Shown: positions 1 through 7,068 of the stretch, piece after piece
How the letters are laid out: each line of letters opens with the position of its first letter
Position numbering within the stretch: the first letter of the stretch is position 1
Origin: an uncultured Porphyromonas sp.
Lineage (GTDB): Bacteria; Bacteroidota; Bacteroidia; Bacteroidales; Porphyromonadaceae
Assembly: GCA_902465775.1 (NCBI GenBank)
Contig: CABQOJ010000054.1
Span: forward strand, 1 to 7,520
Length of the DNA: 7,520 nucleotides
Direction: 5' to 3'
Notes under the pieces: model-generated
Told to the model about the DNA's origin: nothing
What the model saw: the letters and a program-made list of their open reading frames with translations, nothing else
Databases searched by the model: none
Program-made: the position numbers and the translations under genes

Positions 1-97
1 GGAGCTTCTCGGTGAGGGTTGTTTTACCCGCATCTGGGTGCGCTATGACGGCAAATGTGCGACGACTGCTTATTTCTTTTTCTAAAGGAGTGGACAT
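1..97 (-). CDS. prfC: Peptide chain release factor 3 (RF3), N-terminal fragment
   Basis: This is the first 32 codons of a gene that runs off the left edge. RF3 is a cytoplasmic GTPase that helps recycle release factors RF1 and RF2 from the ribosome after peptide release. The fragment begins [19 protein letters not shown] and then carries the GTPase P-loop [13 protein letters not shown] at residues 20-32. The HPDAGKTT form distinguishes RF3 from EF-G (typically HIDAGKTT) and LepA (HIDHGKST). The ATG at 97-95 gives the N-terminal length usual for the family, with a short basic lead-in before the P-loop. It lies 10 bp after the stop of the DegT-like gene, so the two are probably co-transcribed. 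There is no obvious Shine-Dalgarno sequence, as is common in Bacteroidota. The switch regions and domains II and III lie outside the window. Confidence 0.93.
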   Translation of the reverse strand, partial: MSTPLEKEISSRRTFAVIAHPDAGKTTLTEKL

Positions 98-107
98 CGT
101 AAGATGA

Positions 108-1262
108 TTAGCTATTGTACTTGTAAACGAGCTGACGGATGACCTCGACAACCTCTAAGGTGCGGGCGCCTGTCAGCGTACTATCGTTGGGCAGGTAGAG
201 CAGATCGGGCGCCATGCTCTGCGCTACGCCGCTGACTACACTACTGTAGGTGTGGAGTGCGGGCAGCTCACTGAGACTCTCGAGTGGCGGTAGAAGCGGG
301 ACGAACTGCTTCTCCTGCAGAGCTCGCCCGAGCTCGTGACGAGAGAAGTGGAGCATCGTGGGCTCGATATGTATCGGCTGACTACTATAATTAGGACGAT
401 AGCGGTGCGGTGCGTCTTCTGGCCAGCCTAGGTAGCGGAGTCCGAAGGCTTGCGTGAGGTACTTGCGGTAAAGCTTAGCCATGAGGCGCTTTTTATCTAT
501 GGCCTCCTCTAGATGCGCGATCTGAGGCAGTAGGACTGCGGCCTGCAGAGGGGCTAGCGGATAGGGGCGTAGCCAGGCTTCGATGGAGAGCTTCTCCTGA
601 GCACTCCAGCTGTGATAAGGTGCGTCGATGGAGAGACTACGGTTTTCGGACCAACTAAGCGCGCCGGCCATGCCAGCCTGTATGATCTCGCCCGTGGAGA
701 AGGAGAAAAAAGAGAGTTGTCCCCACGTGCCACAGGCTCGCTCGTCGATAAAACTCCCAAGCGCCTGCGAGCAGTCCTCGATGATGGTCATATTGTACCG
801 CTGCGCCACTTCGCAGAGGAGCTCCATATTGGCGGGGATGCCGTGAGCGTGCGCCACGATGATGGCGCGGGGTAGGGGAGTGCCCGCATGGGTCATGCGC
901 TCAAGCTGCTTGCCGAGGAGAAGCGGGTCGATCGCCATGTTGAAGGAGGTGACCTCTACAAAGATCGGACGCAGCCGCATCGCGAGCAAACAGTCGACAT
1001 ACTCCTTCCGCCAATAAGCTGGCACGAAAAGAGACTCGCCTTCCCGCATTTGCAGCATGCGCAGTGCGGCGGTAAGTGCGACATGCGGCGAAGAGGTCAG
1101 ATGGATCGTGCGCTCGACTCCCAACAAACGTCGGAATGCTTGCTCAAATCCCGCACAAAGTCCCGAGTCGGTCAGAAAATCGTCAGGAATTTGCGCTTTA
1201 ATCGCCTCTTGTGAGGGGTAAACGCCTTGATAGTTAAGCTGTTCTGTTGGTATTGGAGGCAT
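108..1262 (-). CDS. DegT/DnrJ/EryC1/StrS-fold protein lacking the catalytic lysine
   Basis: This is a full-length 384-residue protein of the fold-type I PLP sugar-aminotransferase family, which usually makes amino sugars for LPS, O-antigen or glycans. Family landmarks appear in order: a cofactor-phosphate region [12 protein letters not shown] at 56-67, VPAYW at 80-84, [11 protein letters not shown] at 137-147, and [10 protein letters not shown] at 161-170 with D163 (the PLP ring-nitrogen partner) and Q166. A C-terminal [12 protein letters not shown] lies at 353-364. The block that normally reads roughly SFxxTKxxxxGEGGAL is here [17 protein letters not shown] at 186-202. The Schiff-base lysine position is E192 (codon at 689-687), and GEGG has become GMAG. 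The reading frame is otherwise intact, so this looks like a diverged protein rather than a decayed gene. The ATG at 1262 gives the normal family length. It may be a pseudoenzyme or have another role. The substrate is unknown, and I would not transfer an aminotransferase function to it. Confidence 0.85.
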   Translation of the reverse strand: MPPIPTEQLNYQGVYPSQEAIKAQIPDDFLTDSGLCAGFEQAFRRLLGVERTIHLTSSPHVALTAALRMLQMREGESLFVPAYWRKEYVDCLLAMRLRPIFVEVTSFNMAIDPLLLGKQLERMTHAGTPLPRAIIVAHAHGIPANMELLCEVAQRYNMTIIEDCSQALGSFIDERACGTWGQLSFFSFSTGEIIQAGMAGALSWSENRSLSIDAPYHSWSAQEKLSIEAWLRPYPLAPLQAAVLLPQIAHLEEAIDKKRLMAKLYRKYLTQAFGLRYLGWPEDAPHRYRPNYSSQPIHIEPTMLHFSRHELGRALQEKQFVPLLPPLESLSELPALHTYSSVVSGVAQSMAPDLLYLPNDSTLTGARTLEVVEVIRQLVYKYNS

Positions 1263-1346
1263 CTTCTATAGTTTCTCGTTTGGGCTAGTTTCGGGCTCTT
1301 CGGCTTTTTTGTCTCACTCTTGGGCTGTGCGGTGAGGAGATTTGGC

Positions 1347-1401
1347 AAAAAAGCTATGCCCCTCTCCACTTTTCATCCGTGTGGCGGGGCATAGCTTTTT
1401 T
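1347..1401 (-). terminator. Rho-independent terminator after deoC
   Basis: AAAAAAGCTATGCCCC at 1347-1362 is perfectly complementary to GGGGCATAGCTTTTTT at 1386-1401, giving a 16-bp stem. The 23-base loop can itself pair CCAC (1366-1369) with GTGG (1381-1384). The A-rich and T-rich ends of the stem supply a U-run in either direction, so it could terminate on both strands. It starts 11 bp past the deoC stop codon and closes the five-gene unit. It also implies that the DegT-like gene needs its own promoter in the roughly 85 bp that follow, where I found no TAnnTTTG box. Confidence 0.92.
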
Positions 1402-1411
1402 AATTTGTCTC

Positions 1412-2278
1412 TTATCCCTCGATCGCCTTGAGGAGATTCTTGCCAAGACTGCTAGCACCTAGACGGAAGAGCTCAGGGGTGAGCCACTCCTCGCCAAGGA
1501 TCTCCTTGACGATGCAGTAATACTTGACCACGTCCTCTGGCGTGCGGACACCACCGCTAGCCTTGAAGCCTCGACGCTCACCGTGGAGCTCGTAGTACTT
1601 GCGCAGTGTCTGACACATAACGTAAGCAGCCTCGAGCGAAGCGCCTGGGTACTCCTTGCCTGTGGAGGTCTTGATGAAGTCAGCGCCTGAGTAGAGCGAC
1701 AGGATCGATGCGATCTGTATCTGACGTGGGTCAGCGAGCAGACCGGACTCGAGGATCACCTTGAGGTGCGCTCCACGGGCTGCGTCCTTGAGCTCCTCGA
1801 TCTCAGTGCAGACACCGTCGTAGTCCTCTGAGAGGAAGCGGTTTAGGTTGAGGACAACGTCTACTTCGTTGGCTCCTTCGGCTACTGCCATAGAGACCTC
1901 AGCGACCTTGATCTCTGGGAAGGTCTGGCTGGCGGGAAAGCCTGCAGCTACCGAAGCGATGCGTACATCGGGACAGGTGAGCGTAGCCTTAACCGTAGGC
2001 ACCAAAGCGGGATAGACGCAGATGGCGGCTACGTTGGGGATGTCGGGATGGGTTGTCTCGAAGTCGTTGACTCCAGCGACCATCTTGGTGACGCTCTCGT
2101 CTGTATCGCCTCCCATCAGCGTGGTTAGGTCTATACAGCTGTAGAGTAGCTTGAGGACTTCTGGTGTGTAGCACTCCTTATAGTGCTTGTCGATGATCTC
2201 TTGTACCTTGGCGGTAACATCTCCCTCGATAGGTTCGTAGAGAGAGATTGCTTTATGATACTTGTCTATCTGATGCAT
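1412..2278 (-). CDS. deoC: Deoxyribose-phosphate aldolase
   Basis: DeoC is a cytoplasmic class I aldolase that cleaves 2-deoxyribose-5-phosphate to acetaldehyde and glyceraldehyde-3-phosphate, the last step of deoxynucleoside salvage. The TIM-barrel active site is complete. The Schiff-base lysine is K203 in FIKTSTGK, the proton-relay aspartate is D140 in NEVDVVLN, and the second lysine is K239 in GFKASGGVR. C87 in AAICVYP matches the conserved cysteine region of the E. coli enzyme. At 288 residues it is somewhat longer than the roughly 260-residue E. coli enzyme because of an N-terminal extension, which I believe is usual in Bacteroidota. It is the last gene of the mnmG-uvrC-dtd-mazG-deoC unit, 24 bp after the mazG stop and just before a strong terminator. 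No other deo genes (deoA, deoD, deoB) are nearby, so it is not in a classical deo operon here. Confidence 0.96.
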   Translation of the reverse strand: MHQIDKYHKAISLYEPIEGDVTAKVQEIIDKHYKECYTPEVLKLLYSCIDLTTLMGGDTDESVTKMVAGVNDFETTHPDIPNVAAICVYPALVPTVKATLTCPDVRIASVAAGFPASQTFPEIKVAEVSMAVAEGANEVDVVLNLNRFLSEDYDGVCTEIEELKDAARGAHLKVILESGLLADPRQIQIASILSLYSGADFIKTSTGKEYPGASLEAAYVMCQTLRKYYELHGERRGFKASGGVRTPEDVVKYYCIVKEILGEEWLTPELFRLGASSLGKNLLKAIEG

Positions 2279-2302
2279 CAGTTTCTATTGTTTGATTGTT
2301 CG

Positions 2303-2677
2303 TTATTCTGTTGTGTCTATGTGGCGAGCGGTGAGCTTGCTGTTGTTTAAGTGGCGAGTTGCGTCACGATTTGTCTTCTTCTGGAGGTTCTTCTCCAGCG
2401 CCTCCTGGAGGTTAATCCCGCACTGGTTGGCAATGCAGGTGAGTACCCAAAGCAGGTCTGCCAGCTCGTCCGCAAGGTCGAGATGATCGGACGCTTTGGC
2501 GCTCTGCTCGCCATAGAGCCGTGCCATAACACGCGCCACTTCGCCCGTCTCCTCCGTCAGGATCGCCATATTGGTCAGCGGGTCAAAGTAGCGTACGCCG
2601 TAGGTGCGTATCCACTCATCGACCAACTGCTGTAGCTCGTCTAGCGTCGTCTGTTTTGCCTTGTCAGTAGCTTCCAT
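2303..2677 (-). CDS. MazG-type nucleotide pyrophosphohydrolase
   Basis: This is a 124-residue single-domain protein of the all-alpha MazG NTP pyrophosphohydrolase group, which hydrolyses (d)NTPs to the monophosphate and pyrophosphate with Mg2+. The metal-binding signature EExxE...ExxD is present: E42, E43 and E46 in TEETGEVARV, then E71 and D74 in ADELADLLW. The lead-in YGVRYFDPLTNMA (26-38) and the KNLQKKTNRD segment (96-105) are also typical of the short bacterial forms. It is too short to be the two-domain E. coli-type MazG, so I give no symbol. Its preferred nucleotide cannot be read from the sequence; a house-cleaning role against damaged nucleotides is the usual proposal. Its start codon shares one base with the dtd stop codon (TAATG), implying translational coupling. 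The last 18 or so residues look poorly conserved. Confidence 0.93.
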   Translation of the reverse strand: MEATDKAKQTTLDELQQLVDEWIRTYGVRYFDPLTNMAILTEETGEVARVMARLYGEQSAKASDHLDLADELADLLWVLTCIANQCGINLQEALEKNLQKKTNRDATRHLNNSKLTARHIDTTE

Positions 2678-3129
2678 TAGAGCGTATCGGTGTCTAGGAT
2701 GATGGTTACAGGTCCGTCGTTATGTATCTCCACCTGCATATCGGCTCCAAATTTACCAGTTTTAATTGAATCTGCGCCCATGAGAAGGCGCATCTTAGCG
2801 ACAAACTGCTCGTATAGTGGCTCCGAAACCTCACCTTTGGCAGCCTCGATGTAGCTCGGACGGTTACCTTTGCGACAGTTTGCCATGAGCGTAAACTGGC
2901 TTACGACGAGCGCTTCGCCACCAATATCCAGCAGCGAACGGTTCATCACGCCCTCCTCGTCGTCGAAAATGCGTAGCTTACACACCTTCTGACAGAGCTT
3001 CTCGATCTGTTCGGGACCATCCTCGTAACCGATGCCGAGGAGGAGGACGATGCCTTGCTGAATGCTCCCGACGCAGTCGCCGTCGATCGACACAGAGGCG
3101 TGGGTTACTCGCTGTAAAAGTGCTTTCAT
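2677..3129 (-). CDS. dtd: D-aminoacyl-tRNA deacylase
   Basis: Dtd hydrolyses D-amino acids (and glycine mischarged on tRNA-Ala) from tRNAs, a chirality proofreading step that keeps D-residues out of proteins. It acts as a cytoplasmic homodimer. The protein begins MKALLQRVTHASVSIDG as the family does. It contains the active-site segment SQFTL at 77-81 and the cross-subunit Gly-cisPro motif G139-P140 within HNDGPVT. GKFGADMQV at 125-133 is also characteristic. Its 150 residues match the usual length (about 145-150). The start lies 12 bp after the uvrC stop, and the stop overlaps the start of the MazG-type gene by one base. It is complete and shows no unusual residues at the recognised motifs. 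Confidence 0.97.
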   Translation of the reverse strand: MKALLQRVTHASVSIDGDCVGSIQQGIVLLLGIGYEDGPEQIEKLCQKVCKLRIFDDEEGVMNRSLLDIGGEALVVSQFTLMANCRKGNRPSYIEAAKGEVSEPLYEQFVAKMRLLMGADSIKTGKFGADMQVEIHNDGPVTIILDTDTL

Positions 3130-3141
3130 ACTGTTTCTTCT

Positions 3142-4950
3142 CTAGGTTGTTTCTGTGATTTCGTCAAGGTGTAGGTGATTGTATAGCTTGCTTCCCTTGC
3201 TAGCTCCGAGGGTCTCGATCAGCTCGGCACGACTAGCCTTGACGACCCGCTGAGGCGTCTTGAAGGCTCGCATCAAAGCCTCCTTGCTCCGTGCGCCAAT
3301 CCCAGGGATCTCGTCCAGGATGCTCTTCGTTTGCTGCTTCGAGCGACTGTCTCTGTGGAAGGTGATGCCAAAGCGGTGCGCTTCGTCACGTATATGACAG
3401 ACTACCTTGAGCGTTTCCGACCGACGATCCAAGACCAACGGCTCCGACTCGCCCGGACGATAGAGCTCTTCGAAGCGCTCCGCAAGACCGAAGACGCACA
3501 CCTTGTCGTAGATGCCCAGCTCTTTGAGCGTATCGCAGGCGGCATGCAGTTGACCCTTGCCACCATCTATGATGATCAGATCGGGGAGCGATTGCCCCTC
3601 GTCCAGCATACGCCGATAGCGCCGGTAGATGATCTCACGCATCGTCCGATAGTCGTCAGCGCCGACCACTGTTTTCACATGAAACTTACGATACTCGCTC
3701 TTCGCCGGCTTACCATTCTTAAAAACCACGCACGCAGCCACAGGGTTCGTGCCCTGAATGTTTGAGTTGTCAAAGCACTCCATATGACGGGGCAGGCGAT
3801 CGATGCCGAGATCCTTCTTCATCGTAGTGAGCAGACGCGTGGCTCGTTGCTCGGGGTTGAGCTTCTCCTGACGCTTGTAGCAGTCCCAGCGATAGCCTGA
3901 GACATTGACCTGAGCTAGTTCGAGGAGATGCTTCTTTTCGCCCCGCTGTGGCACCGTGATCCGATAACTGTCGCTCTCCCATTCGCCAGGCTCTGCGAGA
4001 ATCACCTCACGAGCCGTGCTACCGAAGCGCTGCCTTAGTTCCTCTATCAGGTAAGCGAGCAGGTCGCTTTGCGTGGAGTCGACCGTCTTCTTGAAGGTTA
4101 AGTTGTGCGCCAGGACGACCGCCCCGTGGCGCACCTGCATCATACAGACGAACCCGTTGACGTCGTCCTCATCGTAAGCAAAGACATCTGCCTCGCGAAT
4201 GTTTGGCGCGACGACATGCTTGCCCGAATAGCGACGTAGCACCTCAATGTTCTGACGGTGCTGCTCAGCTCGCTCAAACTCCAGACGCTCGCTCATACGA
4301 TTCATCTCCTCCACCTCTTCCTCTATGAGGATGCTGATCTCCCCCTTGAGGATGCGTCGTGCCAGTTCCACCGAGTGGGCGTATTCCTCTGCCGAGACTA
4401 AGCCTTGGCACGGGCCACCGCACTTTTTAATGTGGTATTGCAGGCAAAGGTCCACCCGCCGCTCTCGAACGATCTCAGGGGTCAAAGCATAGCGACACGA
4501 ACGCAACTGAAGGACCCGATGAATTAGATCAATCACCGTGTGAGCCATCGCCACGTTGGGGTAGGGACCGAAGTAGTCCCCCTTGCCCACCTCTTTTCTT
4601 GTGGTAAAAATACGGGGAAACGGCTCGTCCGTGATGACAATACGAGGGTAGGACTTGTCGTCCTTGAGTAGTATGTTGTACTTCGGCAGGTGGGTCTTGA
4701 TAAGGTTGTTCTCCAAGACTAAAGCTTCCGCCTCCGTGTTGACCACAAAGTACTCTAGCTGGCGAATCTCGCTGACCAGCCTCGTCGTCTTCGGGCTCTT
4801 TGGCGAATTGTTGAAGTACGAAGAGACACGATTACGTAGGTTCTTCGCTTTGCCCACGTAAATGATCGTCCCGTTCTTGTTGCGGTACTGGTAGCATCCC
4901 GGACTTTGCGGAATGGTTGGGAGGATAGCTTTGATTTCGTCTCGGTTCAT
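3142..4950 (-). CDS. uvrC: Excinuclease ABC subunit C (UvrC)
   Basis: UvrC makes the dual incisions 3' and 5' of a lesion in nucleotide excision repair, after UvrA and UvrB have loaded. All domains are visible in 602 residues. The N-terminal GIY-YIG nuclease (about 14-95) has Y20, IIYVGKAKNLRNRV at 29-42 and E80. A cysteine group C152, C169, C177 and C181 matches the proposed Fe-S cluster site. A UvrB-binding UVR helix pair lies near 205-240. The RNase H-like 5' nuclease has D394 in ECFDNSN, D462 in IIDGGKGQ and H525 in RDEAHRFGI. A C-terminal (HhH)2 DNA-binding region includes ILDEIPGIG at 544-552. It follows mnmG by 27 bp, and most of that gap is a parS-like palindrome ending 6 bp before the uvrC ATG. 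Length and motifs are normal, so it should be functional. Confidence 0.98.
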   Translation of the reverse strand: MNRDEIKAILPTIPQSPGCYQYRNKNGTIIYVGKAKNLRNRVSSYFNNSPKSPKTTRLVSEIRQLEYFVVNTEAEALVLENNLIKTHLPKYNILLKDDKSYPRIVITDEPFPRIFTTRKEVGKGDYFGPYPNVAMAHTVIDLIHRVLQLRSCRYALTPEIVRERRVDLCLQYHIKKCGGPCQGLVSAEEYAHSVELARRILKGEISILIEEEVEEMNRMSERLEFERAEQHRQNIEVLRRYSGKHVVAPNIREADVFAYDEDDVNGFVCMMQVRHGAVVLAHNLTFKKTVDSTQSDLLAYLIEELRQRFGSTAREVILAEPGEWESDSYRITVPQRGEKKHLLELAQVNVSGYRWDCYKRQEKLNPEQRATRLLTTMKKDLGIDRLPRHMECFDNSNIQGTNPVAACVVFKNGKPAKSEYRKFHVKTVVGADDYRTMREIIYRRYRRMLDEGQSLPDLIIIDGGKGQLHAACDTLKELGIYDKVCVFGLAERFEELYRPGESEPLVLDRRSETLKVVCHIRDEAHRFGITFHRDSRSKQQTKSILDEIPGIGARSKEALMRAFKTPQRVVKASRAELIETLGASKGSKLYNHLHLDEITETT

Positions 4951-4956
4951 ATCGGT

Positions 4957-4972
4957 TGTTTCACGTGAAACG
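4957..4972. other. Candidate parS site (ParB-binding centromere-like sequence)
   Basis: The sequence TGTTTCACGTGAAACG contains a perfect 14-bp palindrome, GTTTCACGTGAAAC, at 4958-4971. It matches the widely conserved chromosomal parS consensus TGTTTCACGTGAAACA at 15 of 16 positions; only the last base differs. By a rough equal-base calculation, a match this good is expected about once per 10,000 windows of this size. It fills most of the 27-bp mnmG-uvrC gap, 5 bp after the mnmG stop codon and 6 bp before the uvrC start. ParB-type proteins bind such sites, spread, and recruit ParA and SMC for chromosome segregation. No parA or parB gene is visible in the window. Binding here is inferred from the sequence alone. 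Confidence 0.8.
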
Positions 4973-4977
4973 GACGC

Positions 4978-6855
4978 TTATCGTCCCAGTAAGACGAGGA
5001 GTATGTTGATGTCGCTCGGAGAGATCCCAGGGATGCGGGCGGCCTGAGCGATGGTGGCGGGGTGGATGCGAGAGAGCTTCTCGCGAGCCTCTATGGGGAG
5101 CGCAGAGATCTGCTGATAGTCGAACTTGTCGCCTAGCGTCAGCGACTCCAGACGGTGAAGCTTCTGCGCGGCTTGCTCCTCTCGCTCGATGTAGCCCCGA
5201 TACTTGATGGCGGTTTCGGTGCGGGTCAGAGCCTCCGTGTCGTCGCCAATGATATTTCTCACCAGCGTGGCGAAATCCTCTAGCTGAGCGGTCAAATCCC
5301 TGAGCGAAACGTGAGGACGAAGGAGTAGGGAGCTCAGCTTGGTGCCGAAGTCCAATGGCTTCTCACCTAGAGTGGTAAGGTAACCGTTAACCGACTCAGG
5401 CTTAACGGAATAGTTGGCGCAGAGCTGTTCCAGCTCGGCCATCCTTTGCTTGATCTGCTCGAGGCGACTTAGTCGCTCTGCGGTCGCTAGTCCCAGCCGC
5501 TCCGCATAGGACGTCAGGCGCAGGTCGGCATTGTCCTGGCGTAGGAGTATACGGTACTCAGCGCGTGAGGTAAACATGCGGTATGGCTCGTCAACCCCCT
5601 TGGTCACGAGGTCGTCAATGAGGACGCCTATGTAGGCTTCGTCTCGACGTAGGACAAGGGGTTGCTCGCCACGTAGCGATAAGGCGGCGTTGATGCCTGC
5701 GAGGAGCCCTTGGCCAGCCGCCTCTTCGTAGCCAGTGGTGCCGTTTACCTGCCCAGCTAGGTAAAGGCCAGAGACCAACTTGCTCTCCAGCGTGTGGTGC
5801 AGATCACGAGGGTCGAAGAAGTCGTACTCGATCGCATAGCCCGGACGGTAAAGCTGTACATGCCGCAGTGCGGGGATCGTCTGTAAAGCTCTAATCTGCG
5901 TATCAATAGGGAGCGACGAACTAAAGCCGTTGAGGTAGTATTCGTTCGTATCCTCGCCCTCAGGCTCGAGGAAGAGCTGATGTCGTGTGCGGTCGGCGAA
6001 GTTGACGATCTTCGTCTCTATGCTGGGACAGTAGCGGGGGCCAATGCTCTGTATCTGACCGTTGTAGAGTGGCGAGTCGCTGAGCGAAGCGCGGAGTATG
6101 TCGTGGCAAGCTTCGTTCGTATAGAGGATATAGCAGGAGCGCTGTCGTAGCGGTTTCCTTTGCATCGGGAGGAAGCTAAAGTGTCCCGTCTCGTCATCGC
6201 CTGGTTGCTCCTCTACGAGCGACCAATCTACGGAGCGCCCGTCGATACGAGCTGGTGTACCCGTCTTCATTCGGTCGGCATGATGTCCCGCCGCTACGAG
6301 ACACTCCGTGAGACCGTGACTAGCTGGCTCCGAGATACGTCCGCCTGGGATCATCGTCCTGCCGAAGTGCATCAGCCCCCCGAGGAAAGTTCCAGTCGTG
6401 ACGATCACCTTCGCAGCGGTAAAGGTCATGCCCAACTGCGTCACTACCAGATGTTTGCCGTCTGCTGCGCCAAACTTTATGTCTACGACGAAGTCTTGCC
6501 AAAGATCCAACCCGTCCGTCCTATCTAGCTGACCACGCCACAGCTCCATAAAGCGCATACGGTCTAGCTGTGCTCGTGGGCTCCACATGGCAGGCCCCTT
6601 GCTTCGGTTGAGCATGCGCCACTGTATGGTAGCCGCGTCGGATAGTTGACCCGTATAGCCGCCGAGAGCGTCTATCTCGCTCACTATTTGTCCCTTGGCG
6701 ATGCCACCCATGGCGGGGTTACAGCTCAGCTGCGCCACCTTGTTCATGTCTCCCGTGATGAGGAGCGTGGAGGCGCCCATGCGAGCCGTAGCGCACGCCG
6801 CCTCACAGCCAGCATGCCCTGCACCGATTACGATAATGTCAAAGTGAGTAGTCAT
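4978..6855 (-). CDS. mnmG: tRNA 5-carboxymethylaminomethyluridine modification enzyme MnmG (GidA)
   Basis: MnmG, with MnmE, installs the (carboxymethyl)aminomethyl group on wobble uridine U34 of several tRNAs, using FAD, NADH and methylenetetrahydrofolate. With the start at 6855 the protein is 625 residues, the family norm. It opens with [20 protein letters not shown], the FAD Rossmann motif GxGxxG at 11-16. Further signatures are [12 protein letters not shown] at 44-55 with C45, [10 protein letters not shown] at 197-206, GPRYCPSIE at 272-280 with C276, [10 protein letters not shown] at 343-352 and [17 protein letters not shown] at 367-383. The two cysteines correspond to the conserved pair of the E. 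coli enzyme. An upstream in-frame ATG at 6894 would add 13 non-family residues and sits immediately beside the promoter box, so I reject it. mnmG is the first gene of a five-gene unit. Confidence 0.97.
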   Translation of the reverse strand: MTTHFDIIVIGAGHAGCEAACATARMGASTLLITGDMNKVAQLSCNPAMGGIAKGQIVSEIDALGGYTGQLSDAATIQWRMLNRSKGPAMWSPRAQLDRMRFMELWRGQLDRTDGLDLWQDFVVDIKFGAADGKHLVVTQLGMTFTAAKVIVTTGTFLGGLMHFGRTMIPGGRISEPASHGLTECLVAAGHHADRMKTGTPARIDGRSVDWSLVEEQPGDDETGHFSFLPMQRKPLRQRSCYILYTNEACHDILRASLSDSPLYNGQIQSIGPRYCPSIETKIVNFADRTRHQLFLEPEGEDTNEYYLNGFSSSLPIDTQIRALQTIPALRHVQLYRPGYAIEYDFFDPRDLHHTLESKLVSGLYLAGQVNGTTGYEEAAGQGLLAGINAALSLRGEQPLVLRRDEAYIGVLIDDLVTKGVDEPYRMFTSRAEYRILLRQDNADLRLTSYAERLGLATAERLSRLEQIKQRMAELEQLCANYSVKPESVNGYLTTLGEKPLDFGTKLSSLLLRPHVSLRDLTAQLEDFATLVRNIIGDDTEALTRTETAIKYRGYIEREEQAAQKLHRLESLTLGDKFDYQQISALPIEAREKLSRIHPATIAQAARIPGISPSDINILLVLLGR

Positions 6856-6895
6856 TGTAGATCCGTAGCCACGGCCGACGCACGTCAGCCTCATG

Positions 6896-6903
6896 CAAAG
6901 GTA
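6896..6903 (-). promoter_or_regulatory. Bacteroidota-type promoter -7 box for mnmG operon
   Basis: Read on the minus strand, 6903 to 6896 is TACCTTTG, a perfect match to the Bacteroidota sigma-70 -7 element TAnnTTTG, followed by CA. Transcription would begin a few bases downstream, near 6892-6889. That leaves a leader of about 35 bases before the mnmG ATG at 6855 and makes the ATG at 6894 unusable. I see no TTTG -33 element at the expected 19-21 bp spacing. That position is occupied by the 7-bp repeat array. Confidence 0.72.
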
Positions 6904-6907
6904 CGAA

Positions 6908-6963
6908 TTTAGAGGTTAGACTTTAGAGATTAGAAGTTAGAAGCTAGAGATTAGAGGTTAGAG
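6908..6963. repeat. Tandem array of eight 7-bp units, consensus RTTAGAR
   Basis: Eight heptads run in perfect phase. The first three are TTTAGAG, GTTAGAC and TTTAGAG, and the last three are GCTAGAG, ATTAGAG and GTTAGAG. The TAGA core is constant in every unit, while positions 1, 2 and 7 vary. A degenerate ninth unit (ATTCTAG) follows at 6964-6970. The array ends 4 bp from the -7 box of the mnmG promoter, so it covers the -33 region. Confidence 0.88.
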
Positions 6964-6975
6964 ATTCTAGGATTT

Positions 6976-7024
6976 CTAGCCGCACTAGTGGCACTAGGAG
7001 CACTAGTGACACTAGAGACACTAG
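6976..7024. repeat. Tandem array of 9-bp units, consensus CTAGNNRCA
   Basis: Five complete units are seen: CTAGCCGCA, CTAGTGGCA, CTAGGAGCA, CTAGTGACA and CTAGAGACA, each keeping CTAG and CA. They are followed by a further CTAG at 7021-7024 and another at 7032-7035. The array adjoins the 7-bp array across a short transition (6964-6975), and both share a CTAG/TAGA-like core. On the minus strand it would encode a Leu-Val-rich repeat, but I see no gene here. Confidence 0.88.
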
Positions 7025-7068
7025 CCAAGAGCTAGCCTCCTCCTCCGAGGAAATCCGAAATCCCCACG

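Noticed and set aside
1172..1369. 65-codon minus-strand frame overlapping the start of the DegT-like gene
   Set aside because: It overlaps the DegT-like N-terminus in another frame, begins within the deoC terminator stem, and has a low-complexity basic composition with no recognisable domain.
3671..3686. Second parS-like sequence, GTTTTCACATGAAACT
   Set aside because: It matches the parS consensus at only about 12 of 16 positions, breaks the central CG of the palindrome, and lies inside conserved uvrC coding sequence, so chance is the simpler explanation.
3331..3765. Long plus-strand open frame (144 codons) opposite uvrC
   Set aside because: It lies entirely antisense to the conserved catalytic half of uvrC, a common shadow in GC-rich genes, and resembles no family that I know.
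6160..6528. Plus-strand open frame of 122 codons opposite mnmG
   Set aside because: Antisense shadow of a well-supported gene, with no independent evidence of coding.
6908..7024. Possible CRISPR array
   Set aside because: Units are 7 and 9 bp and are directly tandem with no unique spacers of CRISPR length, and no cas gene is present.
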